A DNA stretch of 64,000 nt, from positions 98,062-162,061 of the forward strand of contig JAEWHP010000019.1 in assembly GCA_023387735.1 (NCBI GenBank), given 5' to 3'. Made by a program: the position numbers and the translations under genes. Position 1 is the first letter of the stretch; every line of letters starts with the position of its first letter. This document shows positions 27,531-35,435 of this stretch, piece after piece. The notes under the pieces were generated by a model, which worked only from the letters and a program-made list of their open reading frames with translations, did not search any database and was not told the origin of the DNA. This DNA is from Pseudomonadota bacterium (GTDB taxonomy: Bacteria > Pseudomonadota > Alphaproteobacteria > Rhizobiales > Xanthobacteraceae).

Positions 27531-27780
27531 CCGGACGGCTACGTCGTTGTTTCACGTCCGGATGCGGAGCACGGGTGAGGGGGGCGCTTCGGCGCAGTAA
27601 GAGCCAAGCCTCCACCTCACTCAGGTCCCATACGACACATCGAGGAGAGAGCGCGAAGCGTCGCGGAAACTCTCCGCGCTGTTCCATTTCGAAGATGGTG
27701 CTGTCGGCAAGGGGCACCATTTCGTGGAGCTGATGCCGTCTGATTGTTCGTCTTAGGGGCGTGGTACCCTGGCGAGCCAT
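27484..27780 (-). CDS. AlpA-like regulator / excisionase
   Basis: A 98-residue DNA-binding protein of the AlpA/MerR-like winged helix type. The core PLADSTIFEMEQRGEFPRR is the usual AlpA pattern and is followed by CVVWDLSEVEAWL. AlpA proteins act as excision directionality factors or integrase-gene regulators on P4-like elements, which agrees with the integrase next to it. AAGGAG is 7 nt before ATG 27780. The C-terminal tail is basic. Confidence 0.85.
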   Translation of the reverse strand: MARQGTTPLRRTIRRHQLHEMVPLADSTIFEMEQRGEFPRRFALSPRCVVWDLSEVEAWLLLRRSAPLTRAPHPDVKQRRSRPVKVQDRVQRLASKAE

Positions 27781-27923
27781 TATCGATCTCCTTCTGCATA
27801 TCTCAGCAATTGAAGTCGAATTATTGCGAATGAACAGAGGCATTTCCCTTGATGCGGAAATCGGCAGGAGCCGCGAACGAACGGAAACGTTTGGTGGTCA
27901 CAAATATCGATGGCGGAAGGCCC

Positions 27924-27973
27924 GTTGACTCTTAATCAGCGGGTCCCAGGTTCGAGCCCTGGTGCGCCCACCA
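27924..27973 (+). other. tRNA-Lys(CUU) 3' fragment, attachment-site scar
   Basis: Starts in the anticodon stem (GTTGA CTCTTAA TCAGC, anticodon CTT), continues with a complete T arm (CCAGG TTCGAGC CCTGG) and ends TGCGCCC-A-CCA. The D arm and 5' acceptor strand are absent. A 50-base 3' half is what integrases leave at one end of an island inserted in a tRNA gene. Confidence 0.8.
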
Positions 27974-28030
27974 AGCCTTTCAATAGCTTAGCCATCGATT
28001 ACTGAGCCTATCGGCGTGCAATCGGTCTGT

Positions 28031-28049
28031 GGGGTAAACGATGGGGTAA
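28031..28049 (+). repeat. Direct repeat GGGGTAA, 12-bp period
   Basis: Two copies of GGGGTAA at 28031-28037 and 28043-28049, between the tRNA scars and the second integrase. Short direct repeats spaced about one DNA turn apart next to att sites can be integrase arm-binding sites. Confidence 0.35.
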
Positions 28050-28124
28050 CACGTTTGCAACCTCGCTTTGTCCCCTCGTCAGCACAGCGAAACGTCACTG
28101 AGCTATCGATGCGCTTGTTCCGAA

Positions 28125-28176
28125 GACGCCGCCCTCTCAAGGCTGAAACAGGGTTCGATTCCCCTAGGGAGCGCCA
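28125..28176 (+). other. tRNA-Glu(CUC) 3' fragment, attachment-site scar
   Basis: The loop CTCTCAA gives anticodon CTC. The anticodon stem has one mismatch (CCGCC/GGCTG), the T arm is shortened by one base, and the end is TAGGGAGCG-CCA. The 5' half is missing. It lies 84 bp before a second integrase gene, the typical tRNA-then-int arrangement, so this is probably the remains of that element's attachment site. Confidence 0.7.
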
Positions 28177-28259
28177 AGGCTCGCTATCCGTCTGACATCG
28201 CTAGAACTTCTCAGTTCGCATTCCCGTCTGCTACGTCTTCGTGCTACGGGAAGCGATGG

Positions 28260-29294
28260 ATGCCGCGTATCTCACATCTAATCAGACGCAATGGCGTCTA
28301 CTGGTTCAAGATTGATCTACCCGACGACCTTGCTGGTCGAGCCGTTCCTCCATCGATACCTGACCGCATCAAGCCGCTCGAAAGTCCCAATCGACAAGGC
28401 CACCTCAAGACAGCGGTGTGGTTGTCACTGAGAACAACGGCAGATCGTGTGGCCAAGGAACGTGTTGGGCTTCAGATTGCAAGACACGCAAACCTTTTCG
28501 ACGCGGCGAGAGCGTTCCTGATCGATGGCGTAACACCCTCGCAGGCCGAACCACGGCACGGCTATCCTCCCGCAATCCAAGATGCCTCCCCAGTCGGCCA
28601 GCCCGCGATCGATCGAGGCTTGAGCATAACCGCGGCATTTCAGTCGTGGTCCGCTGGTGAAGGCGTCAAAGGCACGAAGAAGCCGGCACCCAACACGGTG
28701 ACCGAAGCTAACGCTGCCCTTCGCAGGTTTGTGGACCTGTTCGGTGACATGCCGGTTCAGCGTATAGGCAAGGGTCATGGTCGGGAATACCGGGACGCAA
28801 TCGCCAAGCTGCCGAAGGGTCTTCCTATCGATCTAAGGCAACTGCCGATGTCGGACTTGCTGCAACGTGACCTGACTGCTTACGAACCGAGATCAGCAAC
28901 GACTATCAACAAATCCCTGACCCTCCTTGGCGCTGTGCTTGCCCATGCGGAGCAGGACGGCCACTTCGACGCCACTGGATGGCGAAATCCGTTTGACGTG
29001 GGATTCGAGATCGATCCCGCAGACGAGGACTACTACGAACCGTTTAGCAAGGATGAGTTGAACACATTGATGGCAAGCCCGGTGTTCGCCGCTGGTGAGA
29101 GACCCAAGCGCGGTCGTGGCGAGACAGCGAAGTGGGCGCCCCTCCTATCTCTGTTCCAAGGCGCAAGGAGAACGGAGGTAATCCAACTTCTCGTCCACGA
29201 TATTGCTCAAGATGGCGATACAGGTCTGTGGACCGTCCGCTTCGACCGTGAAGATGACAAGAGGATCAAGACGGTAACCGAGAGTATCTCCTGA
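28260..29294 (+). pseudogene. Truncated phage integrase
   Basis: A 344-residue frame with a DUF6538-like start (MPRISHLIRRNGVYWFKIDL), a core-binding region, and the beginning of a tyrosine recombinase catalytic domain up to the first Arg (QGARRTEVIQLL). It then stops shortly after VRFDREDDKRIKTV, so the HxxR box and the catalytic Tyr are missing. Without these it cannot act as a recombinase. It most likely came with the tRNA-Glu(CUC) island. Confidence 0.8.
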
Positions 29295-29442
29295 ACCGAC
29301 CGCAGAGCATCGGTGGCCGCAGGCATGGAGATGTGCCTTAGTCGTTCGCATCTTGAACTAGACGAGCGAAGCCACGCGGGAACTTTCAAACACGCTAGCA
29401 ATTCCTCCCCTCCAGCCCGTATCAAGGCGTCAGGGAAATCCG

Positions 29443-29700
29443 TTGCGTTTTCATTTTCAGGTTCGGACAGGGTCGCACGTCAAGGTGACCGAGTTTGAGG
29501 ACCTATCAGACGTAGATCAAGCCCGCATCGAAGCTGCCAAGCGTATCGGTTTGCTTCTTCACGCCCATGCGGGAGAATTGTGGGTGGATGAAGAGTGGCA
29601 GATGGACGTGACTGACGAAACGGGATTGATTCTCTTTGTGATAACCGTCTCTGCAATGAAAACTTCGGCGACGGGGCAATGGCCATCCAATGCCCGTTAG
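29443..29700 (+). CDS. DUF6894-like small protein
   Basis: An 85-residue protein resembling small rhizobial proteins of the DUF6894 type: an N-terminal beta strand (RFHFQVRTG), central ARIEAAKRIGLLL helix, and the core DEEWQMDVTDETGLILF. Function is unknown. The start appears to be TTG 29443, with GGGAAA upstream. The last about 13 residues lack family similarity. Confidence 0.65.
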   Translation: MRFHFQVRTGSHVKVTEFEDLSDVDQARIEAAKRIGLLLHAHAGELWVDEEWQMDVTDETGLILFVITVSAMKTSATGQWPSNAR

Positions 29701-29707
29701 GCCCTGT

Positions 29708-29902
29708 TCACTGCCGTGCAGCCCCACTAACCAACCTTTGCCAGCCGGTCGGCGAGCGGACCTTCCGACCACAGCTTGCAACCGTCTTGAGCGGGTCGAT
29801 CTGGTCGCATTTCAGGCAGCGCAACTCTGTGCGGCCATTCTCGTCGATGGTGGCGATCAGCCGGAGAGCGCAGTTGGGACAACGCGATACATCTGTACGC
29901 AT
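29708..29902 (-). CDS. Small zinc-ribbon-like protein
   Basis: A 64-residue protein with paired CPNC (residues 8-11) and CLKC (29-32), which can form one zinc ribbon. The order is C-P-N-C, beta-rich middle (RLIATIDENGRTELR), then C-L-K-C-D. GGAG is 7 nt before ATG 29902. Similar small proteins are frequent in Bradyrhizobium and uncharacterised. Confidence 0.7.
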   Translation of the reverse strand: MRTDVSRCPNCALRLIATIDENGRTELRCLKCDQIDPLKTVASCGRKVRSPTGWQRLVSGAARQ

Positions 29903-30094
29903 CGGGTTACTCCGAAACCCTGCAACGAACGCTGGGGTGCGAAGTTCCTCTTTTTCCGGTATGCTAGGTTTGGCGCTGTCCAGTTAGGAACGACGTGATC
30001 ACGCGGGCATTGGTCCAACACCTTCCCATGAGGTGTCCATCAACTTCTCCCGCCGTATTGCCTCCCCGCTGGGCCTTTTTGTTGAGTTCGGGTT

Positions 30095-31000
30095 GTGTCG
30101 AAGCGTATTTCCATCCCGGGGTTCATCCGGCCACAGCTAGCCACGCTGAAGTCCAAAGCACCGAAGGGTGAGCAGTGGCTGCATGAGATCAAGTACGACG
30201 GTTATCGTATCCAGGTGCATGCCAACCGGGGTCGGAAGAAGGTCTACACCCGCAATGGGCTGGACTGGACGAAACGGTTTTCGACCATCGCAGCCGCTCT
30301 CGACATTCCCGGTGAGGCGATCATCGACGGGGAAGTGGTGGTGGTCCATGAAGGCCGAACCAACTTCTCCGAACTACAGGCGGAACTCGCTGCCGGTAGG
30401 CAGGAGCGTATGGTCTACTACGCCTTCGATCTCCTGTGGCGTGACGGCGACCTCCGCAACTTCCCGCAAATCGAACGGAAGCAAGCCCTGCTCGACTTGC
30501 TCAACGACAGCGAGACACCCCATCCGGTGCTGTTCTCTGAACATCTGATCGGCGACGGACAGCAGATGTTCGAACACGCAGCGAAGTTGAATTGGGAAGG
30601 GATCATATCAAAGCGGGCAGATGCGCCGTACCGTTCCGAGCGCAATGAGAACTGGCTCAAGATCAAGGCCGTTCACAAAGGCACGTTTCCCGTCGTCGGA
30701 TTTGTCAAAGACCCTACAGGTGTTGCCGCCCTCTATCTGGGCAAGCAGGAAGGCAATGATCTTGTCTATATGGGCAAGGTTGGCACCGGCTGGTCTCGTA
30801 CCGTCTCAGGTCAAATCAGGAAGCAACTGAACAGCGTGGTCAGCCCCAAATCCAAGCTGGCCAGACCGATCAAGAAGCCCAAAGCGACTTGGGTCGAACC
30901 GACTTTTTATGCCGACGTGGAATACCGGGATATTACCTCAGACGGCCTGCTGCGAGCCAGTTCATTCAAGGGGCTGACCAGGGGAACAAGGCGAAGCTGA
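30095..31000 (+). CDS. ATP-dependent DNA ligase (LigD-ligase-domain type)
   Basis: A 301-residue ligase with the nucleotidyltransferase and OB-fold domains of LigD but no polymerase or nuclease domain. Motif I is EIKYDGYRIQ with the AMP-accepting Lys33; EAIIDGEVVV, AFDLLWRDG, EGIISKR and WLKIKAV are motifs III, IIIa, IV and V. It would seal nicks or ends after non-homologous end joining. GTG 30095 is the start. No Ku gene is next to it. It lies in the accessory region. Confidence 0.9.
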   Translation: MSKRISIPGFIRPQLATLKSKAPKGEQWLHEIKYDGYRIQVHANRGRKKVYTRNGLDWTKRFSTIAAALDIPGEAIIDGEVVVVHEGRTNFSELQAELAAGRQERMVYYAFDLLWRDGDLRNFPQIERKQALLDLLNDSETPHPVLFSEHLIGDGQQMFEHAAKLNWEGIISKRADAPYRSERNENWLKIKAVHKGTFPVVGFVKDPTGVAALYLGKQEGNDLVYMGKVGTGWSRTVSGQIRKQLNSVVSPKSKLARPIKKPKATWVEPTFYADVEYRDITSDGLLRASSFKGLTRGTRRS

Positions 31001-31015
31001 TATCGTTTCGCCTTC

Positions 31016-31474
31016 ATGGTCGAGAAAACGCAATCCATTTTCGCCGATTCGTTTCAGATTGCTTGGGATTATCTTGAAGCAACCGGTGAACTCGGCAGTC
31101 CTGATATGGCTGCGGGACACCTTCTTGATCCCATCGAGGCCATGATACGGCTCGGCGAGCGGCGTAGGCTCGTTCTCTCCAATCACGCGATCATCGCTTA
31201 TGAGCGGTTCAGGGCTGAGCAGACCCGTCGCGTCCGTAGGAACACCGAGTTCCCTTCTGCGTTGATGCTGCGGGAGGATGCAGCAATGGATAGTCTAACC
31301 AAGCGTAGTCAGCCTGACCGTAGCAAAATCAATATGAGCGAAGACTTCGAAGTGAAATACTGGACCAAGGCTCTGGGCGTTGATCGTGAGATGCTTTCCA
31401 GAGCAGTGGACAAAGTGGGCAACTCTGCCGCCGCTGTCCGAAAGGAGTTGGGAATACTCGGTCGAAGGCACTGA
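31016..31474 (+). CDS. Small two-part protein: uncharacterised helix domain + DUF3606-like domain
   Basis: A 152-residue protein. Residues 8-68 (FADSFQIAWDYLEATGELG, then GERRRLVLSNHAIIAYERF) match the separate 69-residue protein at 31758. Residues 100-147 (DRSKINMSEDFEVKYW, then AAAVRKELG) are DUF3606-like, normally a free protein of about 60 residues. The protein is thus a fusion or a readthrough of two small genes. Function is unknown. Confidence 0.7.
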   Translation: MVEKTQSIFADSFQIAWDYLEATGELGSPDMAAGHLLDPIEAMIRLGERRRLVLSNHAIIAYERFRAEQTRRVRRNTEFPSALMLREDAAMDSLTKRSQPDRSKINMSEDFEVKYWTKALGVDREMLSRAVDKVGNSAAAVRKELGILGRRH

Positions 31475-31521
31475 CCGCAGTTCACCTGTTGCGTATGCCC
31501 GTTGGGCAAGGAGTACGGAAG

Positions 31522-31710
31522 ATGGAGCCAGAGCATCGGGCCAAAGTCTATCGTTTCGATGAAAGTCCGGCAGCGCGGGCAGAACGGCTGCGCAAGGAAG
31601 CGCGTGGCACTCCGGCTGGGGTCAAGCGCGATGAGTTACTGCGCAGGGCGCTTCGCATTGAAAATGAAGCGCGGGTGAACAGCCCAACGGGCCAGAAGTC
31701 CGCGACCTAG
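31522..31710 (+). CDS. Small hydrophilic helical protein
   Basis: A 62-residue protein with a charged helix rich in R, E and A (ARAERLRKEARGTPAGVKRDE then LLRRALRIENEA). ATG 31522 is chosen because AAGGAG lies 8 nt upstream. Similar short proteins are common in Bradyrhizobium genomes; no function is known. Confidence 0.65.
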   Translation: MEPEHRAKVYRFDESPAARAERLRKEARGTPAGVKRDELLRRALRIENEARVNSPTGQKSAT

Positions 31711-31757
31711 CACTAGCAGCGTCAAGGGGACATCATCTTCATCGTAACAGGTTTAGC

Positions 31758-31967
31758 ATGACCGATACCGAGCTATTTGATCAGTCCTTTGAAATTGCGT
31801 GGCGCGTTCTCCAACGGACTGGCGAACTCGGTGAGCCTAACGACGCTTCACGATTTCTGTTCGACAACATTGCTTTCATGATGAGGCGCGGGGAACGGCG
31901 CAGGCTCCTGCTTTCCAACTCCGCCATCGATGCCTACCGGCGTCGTCCGATCAGGCTCATTCAATGA
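31758..31967 (+). CDS. Small uncharacterised protein, paralogue of 31016 N-terminal part
   Basis: A 69-residue protein: FDQSFEIAWRVLQRTGELG and GERRRLLLSNSAIDAYR align closely with residues 8-68 of the protein at 31016. Its stop overlaps the next ATG by ATGA, so the two genes are translationally coupled. No function is recognised. Confidence 0.65.
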   Translation: MTDTELFDQSFEIAWRVLQRTGELGEPNDASRFLFDNIAFMMRRGERRRLLLSNSAIDAYRRRPIRLIQ

Positions 31968-32152
31968 TCGATTCCGACTGCGAGGTCTGTCTCCGCATCG
32001 GATGGGTGTGCGAGAACCATCCAGAACGAGCGTTTAGTGCAGAGTTCGGTTGCCAGTGCGGAGCCGGAATGCCTTGTGAACGCGTTCGCGCTGGCGGTCT
32101 CGAACAGCCCGACGCGGGTCAGGCCGTTCAAGAACCGATTGATCAGGGTTAG
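31964..32152 (+). CDS. Small cysteine-rich protein
   Basis: A 62-residue protein with CEVCLRIGWVCENHPER and CQCGAGMPC, resembling a short zinc-binding motif found in rhizobial proteins that usually end soon after the last CPxC. Here the final pair reads CE and not CPxC, and a different 20-residue tail follows, so the C-terminus may be frameshifted. Confidence 0.55.
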   Translation: MIDSDCEVCLRIGWVCENHPERAFSAEFGCQCGAGMPCERVRAGGLEQPDAGQAVQEPIDQG

Positions 32153-32445
32153 CGCCGACCTGTCTTTGCAGTTTTACGCCGGTTATACGGTGAGCGGTTC
32201 GTCGGTCGCAGCGAGATGCCCTCACGCTGCGCCTTGCTGGATATCGAAGCCGGTGGACGCTCCATCTTCAGGCTGATCACGCCGGTGGGCGTGTTGGCCT
32301 TGGCCAGCGAGCGCAGTTGCTTCACTTCCTTATCGCTCCACGGCTGGCGTGAACGCCGCTTGTACTTCGGGTTTGCTTTGCGCGGCCCCTTCTTCCCAAT
32401 GGGCGAGCCAGGGCGCTTCCATGCTTGTTGTCGTGTTGGTGCCAT
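32149..32445 (-). CDS. Small SANT/Myb-like helical protein
   Basis: A 98-residue basic protein. The part SRQPWSDKEVKQLRSLAKAN, then SISSKAQREGISLRPTNR, reads as a Myb/SANT-like helix-turn-helix region, possibly DNA-binding. GGAGG lies 5 nt before ATG 32445. The N-terminal half is basic and disordered in appearance. Convergent with the preceding small genes. Confidence 0.65.
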   Translation of the reverse strand: MAPTRQQAWKRPGSPIGKKGPRKANPKYKRRSRQPWSDKEVKQLRSLAKANTPTGVISLKMERPPASISSKAQREGISLRPTNRSPYNRRKTAKTGRR

Positions 32446-32560
32446 GTGTACCTCCAATGAAGGTATAGGCACGAATCAAGAGGCTTGTTCCCTACTGACA
32501 TTCAGATAACGTTCACGTTGATCGTTCTATCTGGACTGATCAATGGCACGTAGGTAGGCA

Positions 32561-32887
32561 ATGATCGCCTGTGACCCGATGGCCGTCGCGGTGGATTGGT
32601 TGGATGCGTACCGCGCTGAACGGCTCGACCAGATCGTTGGAATGTTCAGCCCCGACGCTGTGATCGACTGCGCCTGTAGCTGTAGCGAGGCAATCAGCGG
32701 TGAGGAGAATATCGCGGCCTACTGGCAACGTCGGTTCGATGAAAGTCCTGCCTTAGAACTGGTAGATTTGCAGGTGGACGGAGAGGCCGTTGTGGTCACC
32801 TACCAAACTCGCGGCGGGATCATCGAGACACTGCTCGATATCGCAGACGATGGGCTGATCACTTGTTGCTCTTGTGGTCCTGTCTAG
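32561..32887 (+). CDS. NTF2/SnoaL-like protein
   Basis: A 108-residue cone-shaped alpha-beta fold predicted from WLDAYRAERLDQIVGMFSPD and the later beta strands. The protein contains several Cys residues (CACSCSEAI, CCSCG), unusual for the fold. ATG 32579 is an alternative start. Role unknown. Confidence 0.6.
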   Translation: MIACDPMAVAVDWLDAYRAERLDQIVGMFSPDAVIDCACSCSEAISGEENIAAYWQRRFDESPALELVDLQVDGEAVVVTYQTRGGIIETLLDIADDGLITCCSCGPV

Positions 32888-33005
32888 CGGTGCTTGACGG
32901 GCTGGTTTGATAGCAATCCCCTCGCTCGGCTGCTCCACCTATTTTTTTGTTGTTTTCTATCCGCCCTGCGTGTCTGATCGAGAAAAATAAGAAAGAAGAG
33001 CGGCG

Positions 33006-33185
33006 ATGCAGGACATGCTAACCCAGTTGGAAAAGCTGCGCAGGGACGCGGCGGAGTGCCAACTGATCCGAGACTTGGCGACTGATCCGAAGAAGCGCGA
33101 ATTGTTCGACCGGCTTGCCTCACACTTCTCAGTGCTGGCCACCGAAGTCGAGAGGGCGGTGCTGGAGAGCGGGAAGAAAGCATAA
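33006..33185 (+). CDS. Small helical protein (59 residues)
   Basis: A 59-residue protein reading MQDMLTQLEKLRRDAAECQL, ending ERAVLESGKKA. It is a charged helix pair (LEKLRRDAAE; RELFDRLASHFSVLATEVE), and GAAGAG lies 5 nt before the ATG. Similar short proteins occur widely in Bradyrhizobium. Confidence 0.6.
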   Translation: MQDMLTQLEKLRRDAAECQLIRDLATDPKKRELFDRLASHFSVLATEVERAVLESGKKA

Positions 33186-33299
33186 CTGTTCCGGCCCGCC
33201 AAAGCCCTATGTCATTATCGGACATCGACCGTTCCGGGATCGTGTGGCAGTGTGTTGAAGGTATCTGTCACCAACCTCGATTTGATGAGCAACAGAGGA

Positions 33300-33677
33300 A
33301 TGGCAAAATCTTCAAAACTTGTCGCTGCAAGGAAAGGCCGGGTCCTCTTGGTCAGGCGACGGCGCGACAGGCTTTGGATGTTTCCAGGTGGACGCAAGCG
33401 TGTCGGCGAGAACGAAAGGACCTGCCTTCGCCGCGAGATCAAGGAAGAATTGCCGAAGTTGAAGGTCGGCCCCTTAAAACTCTGGAAAGAAGTGAAAAGC
33501 AAGAACCGCCGATCAGGGCGGAAGATGAGCGATGCGATCTTCTTGGCGAAGAAGTCAGCCGGTCAATTGAAGATCGGTGATAAAAAGGAAATTGATAGGG
33601 CGGTCTGGTGCAAGCCGCGAGGAATACGGCTGACGCCGACTTCGCGCTACATTCGAGATAAGCGGTTCCCGAAATAG
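33300..33677 (+). CDS. NUDIX hydrolase-like protein
   Basis: A 125-residue NUDIX fold. The Nudix box is intact: GGRKRVGENERTCLRREIKEEL fits Gx5Ex7REUxEE, with metal-binding Glu residues present. The substrate is not known; it may be a modified nucleotide or a diphosphate. The start is uncertain: ATG 33300 begins MAKSSKLV, and ATG 33285 or TTG 33252 are in frame. The protein is basic. Confidence 0.75.
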   Translation: MAKSSKLVAARKGRVLLVRRRRDRLWMFPGGRKRVGENERTCLRREIKEELPKLKVGPLKLWKEVKSKNRRSGRKMSDAIFLAKKSAGQLKIGDKKEIDRAVWCKPRGIRLTPTSRYIRDKRFPK

Positions 33678-33715
33678 GGGTTCATCTCATCTGCGCGAAA
33701 CAAAACGGTACTGCC

Positions 33716-33858
33716 TTAGTGCAGCTTTCTCTGTAGCTTCTTGAGCAGTTCGCGCAGGTTGTCGATTCTTGAACCATGCGGCGTAGCTCCGCTTGTCGCA
33801 GGCTCTCGGTCTCGTCGGGCAGTTTGCCCGGATCATCACGGGCTGGTTCATGTCTCAT
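33716..33858 (-). pseudogene. Possible frameshifted small gene
   Basis: Reading starts MRHEPARDDPGK and ends LRQAELRRM; two bases later the next frame gives SRIDNLRELLKKLQRKLH and a stop. Joined, the two parts make a small helical protein of rhizobial style, so a single frameshift is suspected. The evidence is the helical pattern on both sides only. Confidence 0.3.
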
Positions 33859-34086
33859 TTTGGTGTTCAGCAGTGCGGGCTGACCTTGATCCAAGTCAAC
33901 AGAAGTCGTGGGTGTTGACTTCGACCCAGATCGCCAGCCGGTCATTATGGGCACGTCAGCTATCTGACAAATCTAATGTGGCCCGACGCATGACGCTTGA
34001 GGACGACACACATCGGGCCATACCAGATCGGGTTCACCCACCCGAATGGCTCATCAGCCGCGCTGGTTGAACAATGAAAATTCGCG

Positions 34087-34499
34087 ATGCGGGGAAATGT
34101 TGTCGATCTCGCGGTCGGCGTAATTATTGGCGCAGCATTCGGCGCGATTGTGTCGTCAATGGTGGGCGACCTGATCATGCCCATAATTGGCGCTGTGACG
34201 GGAGGACTCGATTTCTCAAATTACTACCTGCCACTGAGTTCCGCCGCAAAGACTGGCCAACCATTAGCTGATGCGAAAAGGCGGGCGCCGTGTTGGCGTA
34301 TGGCAGCTTCATCACGGCCGCATTGAATTTTCTAATTGTTGCGTTCGTTCTCTTCCTTGTCATTCAAGCTATGAATCGATTCAAGAAAAAGGAGGACGAG
34401 AAGCCTGCCGATCCGCCAGCGCCAACAACCTCCGAAAAGCTGCTTTCGGAAATACGAGATCTATTAAAAACTCGATCAGTACCGGGCGGTCGCTCTTAG
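34087..34499 (+). pseudogene. mscL: Frameshifted mscL (large-conductance mechanosensitive channel)
   Basis: MscL would relieve osmotic downshock. The N-terminal part MRGNVVDLAVGVIIGAAFG is a perfect helix 1, continuing through the periplasmic loop to LADAK. The frame then shifts in the AAAA run at 34276-34279, and helix 2 (VLAYGSFITAALNFLIVAF) plus the K/E tail continue in another frame. One extra A would restore DAKKAGAVLAYG. The 5' end is also damaged: the in-frame codon before KFAMRG is TGA. A sequencing error cannot be excluded for the first lesion alone. Confidence 0.85.
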
Positions 34500-34750
34500 T
34501 TGGAGTTCAGCCGGTCCCGCGATAGCCTTGCAGTTTTGACTGGCCGTCCGTGCTGACACGGGGCGTATCCATAGATGGCCATAACGTCATGCATTTCGCA
34601 CATACACGGATTACCGCCGGCTGCACAGGCCTCGGCCTCGCACGCTTGCCGCAGAACCGCACTCCGACGAGGCTCCAATAAACGGCGCACGGAATAGCCG
34701 GCCTTATTTGCAAACGGGCACCACGTACAGGACGCGAGCAGCTCTTTCAT
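34496..34750 (-). CDS. Uncharacterised Cys-rich protein
   Basis: An 84-residue frame with CTWCPF, CEAEACAAGGNPCMCEMH and APCQH. The cysteine spacing would suit metal binding, but no family is recognised and the ribosome site is weak, so it may not be a real gene. Confidence 0.3.
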   Translation of the reverse strand: MKELLASCTWCPFANKAGYSVRRLLEPRRSAVLRQACEAEACAAGGNPCMCEMHDVMAIYGYAPCQHGRPVKTARLSRDRLNSN

Positions 34751-34779
34751 TACCTGAACACTAACGAGGCAACACGCTT

Positions 34780-34956
34780 ATGCTTAAGAAACACATAGGA
34801 CCAATAGCCGATGAGGTAAGGCGACATCGCTATGGCGCCAGCGAAGCTCGTATGTGGTTAGATCCGAGATGTGGATATGCTTTGCGGTTATATGGGGTTT
34901 TCAGCGCAATTTGCTCAGCTATGACGAAAAGCGATATTAGTCAGTTACTAATTTGA
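34780..34956 (+). CDS. Small uncharacterised protein
   Basis: A 58-residue frame beginning MLKKHIGPIADEVRRHRYG and ending SDISQLLI, with GAGG 10 nt upstream. No family is recognised. It lies in an AT-richer stretch. Confidence 0.3.
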   Translation: MLKKHIGPIADEVRRHRYGASEARMWLDPRCGYALRLYGVFSAICSAMTKSDISQLLI

Positions 34957-35124
34957 GGGGCGTGACGCGTGAGTGGATAGTGCCCGCGTGTCACCTTTCC
35001 GCTCATCATTTTTTAAGGTGGTCAAAACGAACAGAGCGGCGATAACCGCGATCACCACGAATCCGGCCAGGATAGCTCCTCCCAGCATTTTGTCCTGCCA
35101 GTTTCGATTGTTCCGAGCGCTCAT
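34948..35124 (-). CDS. Small single-helix membrane protein
   Basis: A 58-residue protein: short basic N-terminus (MSARNNRNWQDK), one membrane helix (MLGGAILAGFVVIAVIAALF), and a polar C-terminus. The strong site GAGGATGAGG precedes the ATG. Its stop end overlaps the small forward gene by 9 bp. Function unknown. Confidence 0.55.
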   Translation of the reverse strand: MSARNNRNWQDKMLGGAILAGFVVIAVIAALFVLTTLKNDERKGDTRALSTHASRPSN

Positions 35125-35214
35125 CCTCATCCTCCTCCGCGGAAAACTGGACAGGCTCTGAATCGTTCCCCAACACCAGACTGCTCCTATTGTTCCGAAC
35201 TCGCCGATATTCAA

Positions 35215-35322
35215 TTAGGCGAACAGGACTGACCCGCTCTGCGTGAGCTTCACGTAGGTGCCGCTTTCATGCATCTCCAGCCAGCCGCGTTCGATAGCGA
35301 ACGCAATCCCCTTATCAGCCAT
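35215..35322 (-). pseudogene. C-terminal fragment of an unknown small protein
   Basis: A 35-residue frame (MADKGIAFAIERGWLEMHES, then TYVKLTQSGSVLFA) that looks like the end of a winged-helix-like protein. No start signal is seen, so it is probably a remnant. Confidence 0.3.
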
Positions 35323-35354
35323 GCATCCCGACCCGTGGCGCCAAGGTCCCTGAC

Positions 35355-35435
35355 CGCCCGAATGGATTCAGGAAATCAAGCATGACGGCTACCGCCTGAT
35401 CGTCCAGCGCGACGTCAAACGCGTGCGGTTGCCTT
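35355..35435 (+). pseudogene. DNA ligase fragment (motif I)
   Basis: The frame reads EWIQEIKHDGYRLIVQRD and then KRVRLP before a stop. EIKHDGYR is DNA ligase motif I with its Lys. The expected continuation (FTRNG...) is missing, and the fragment ends at the same base where the opposite-strand cupin is cut. It is not a copy of the ligase at 30095. Confidence 0.7.
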
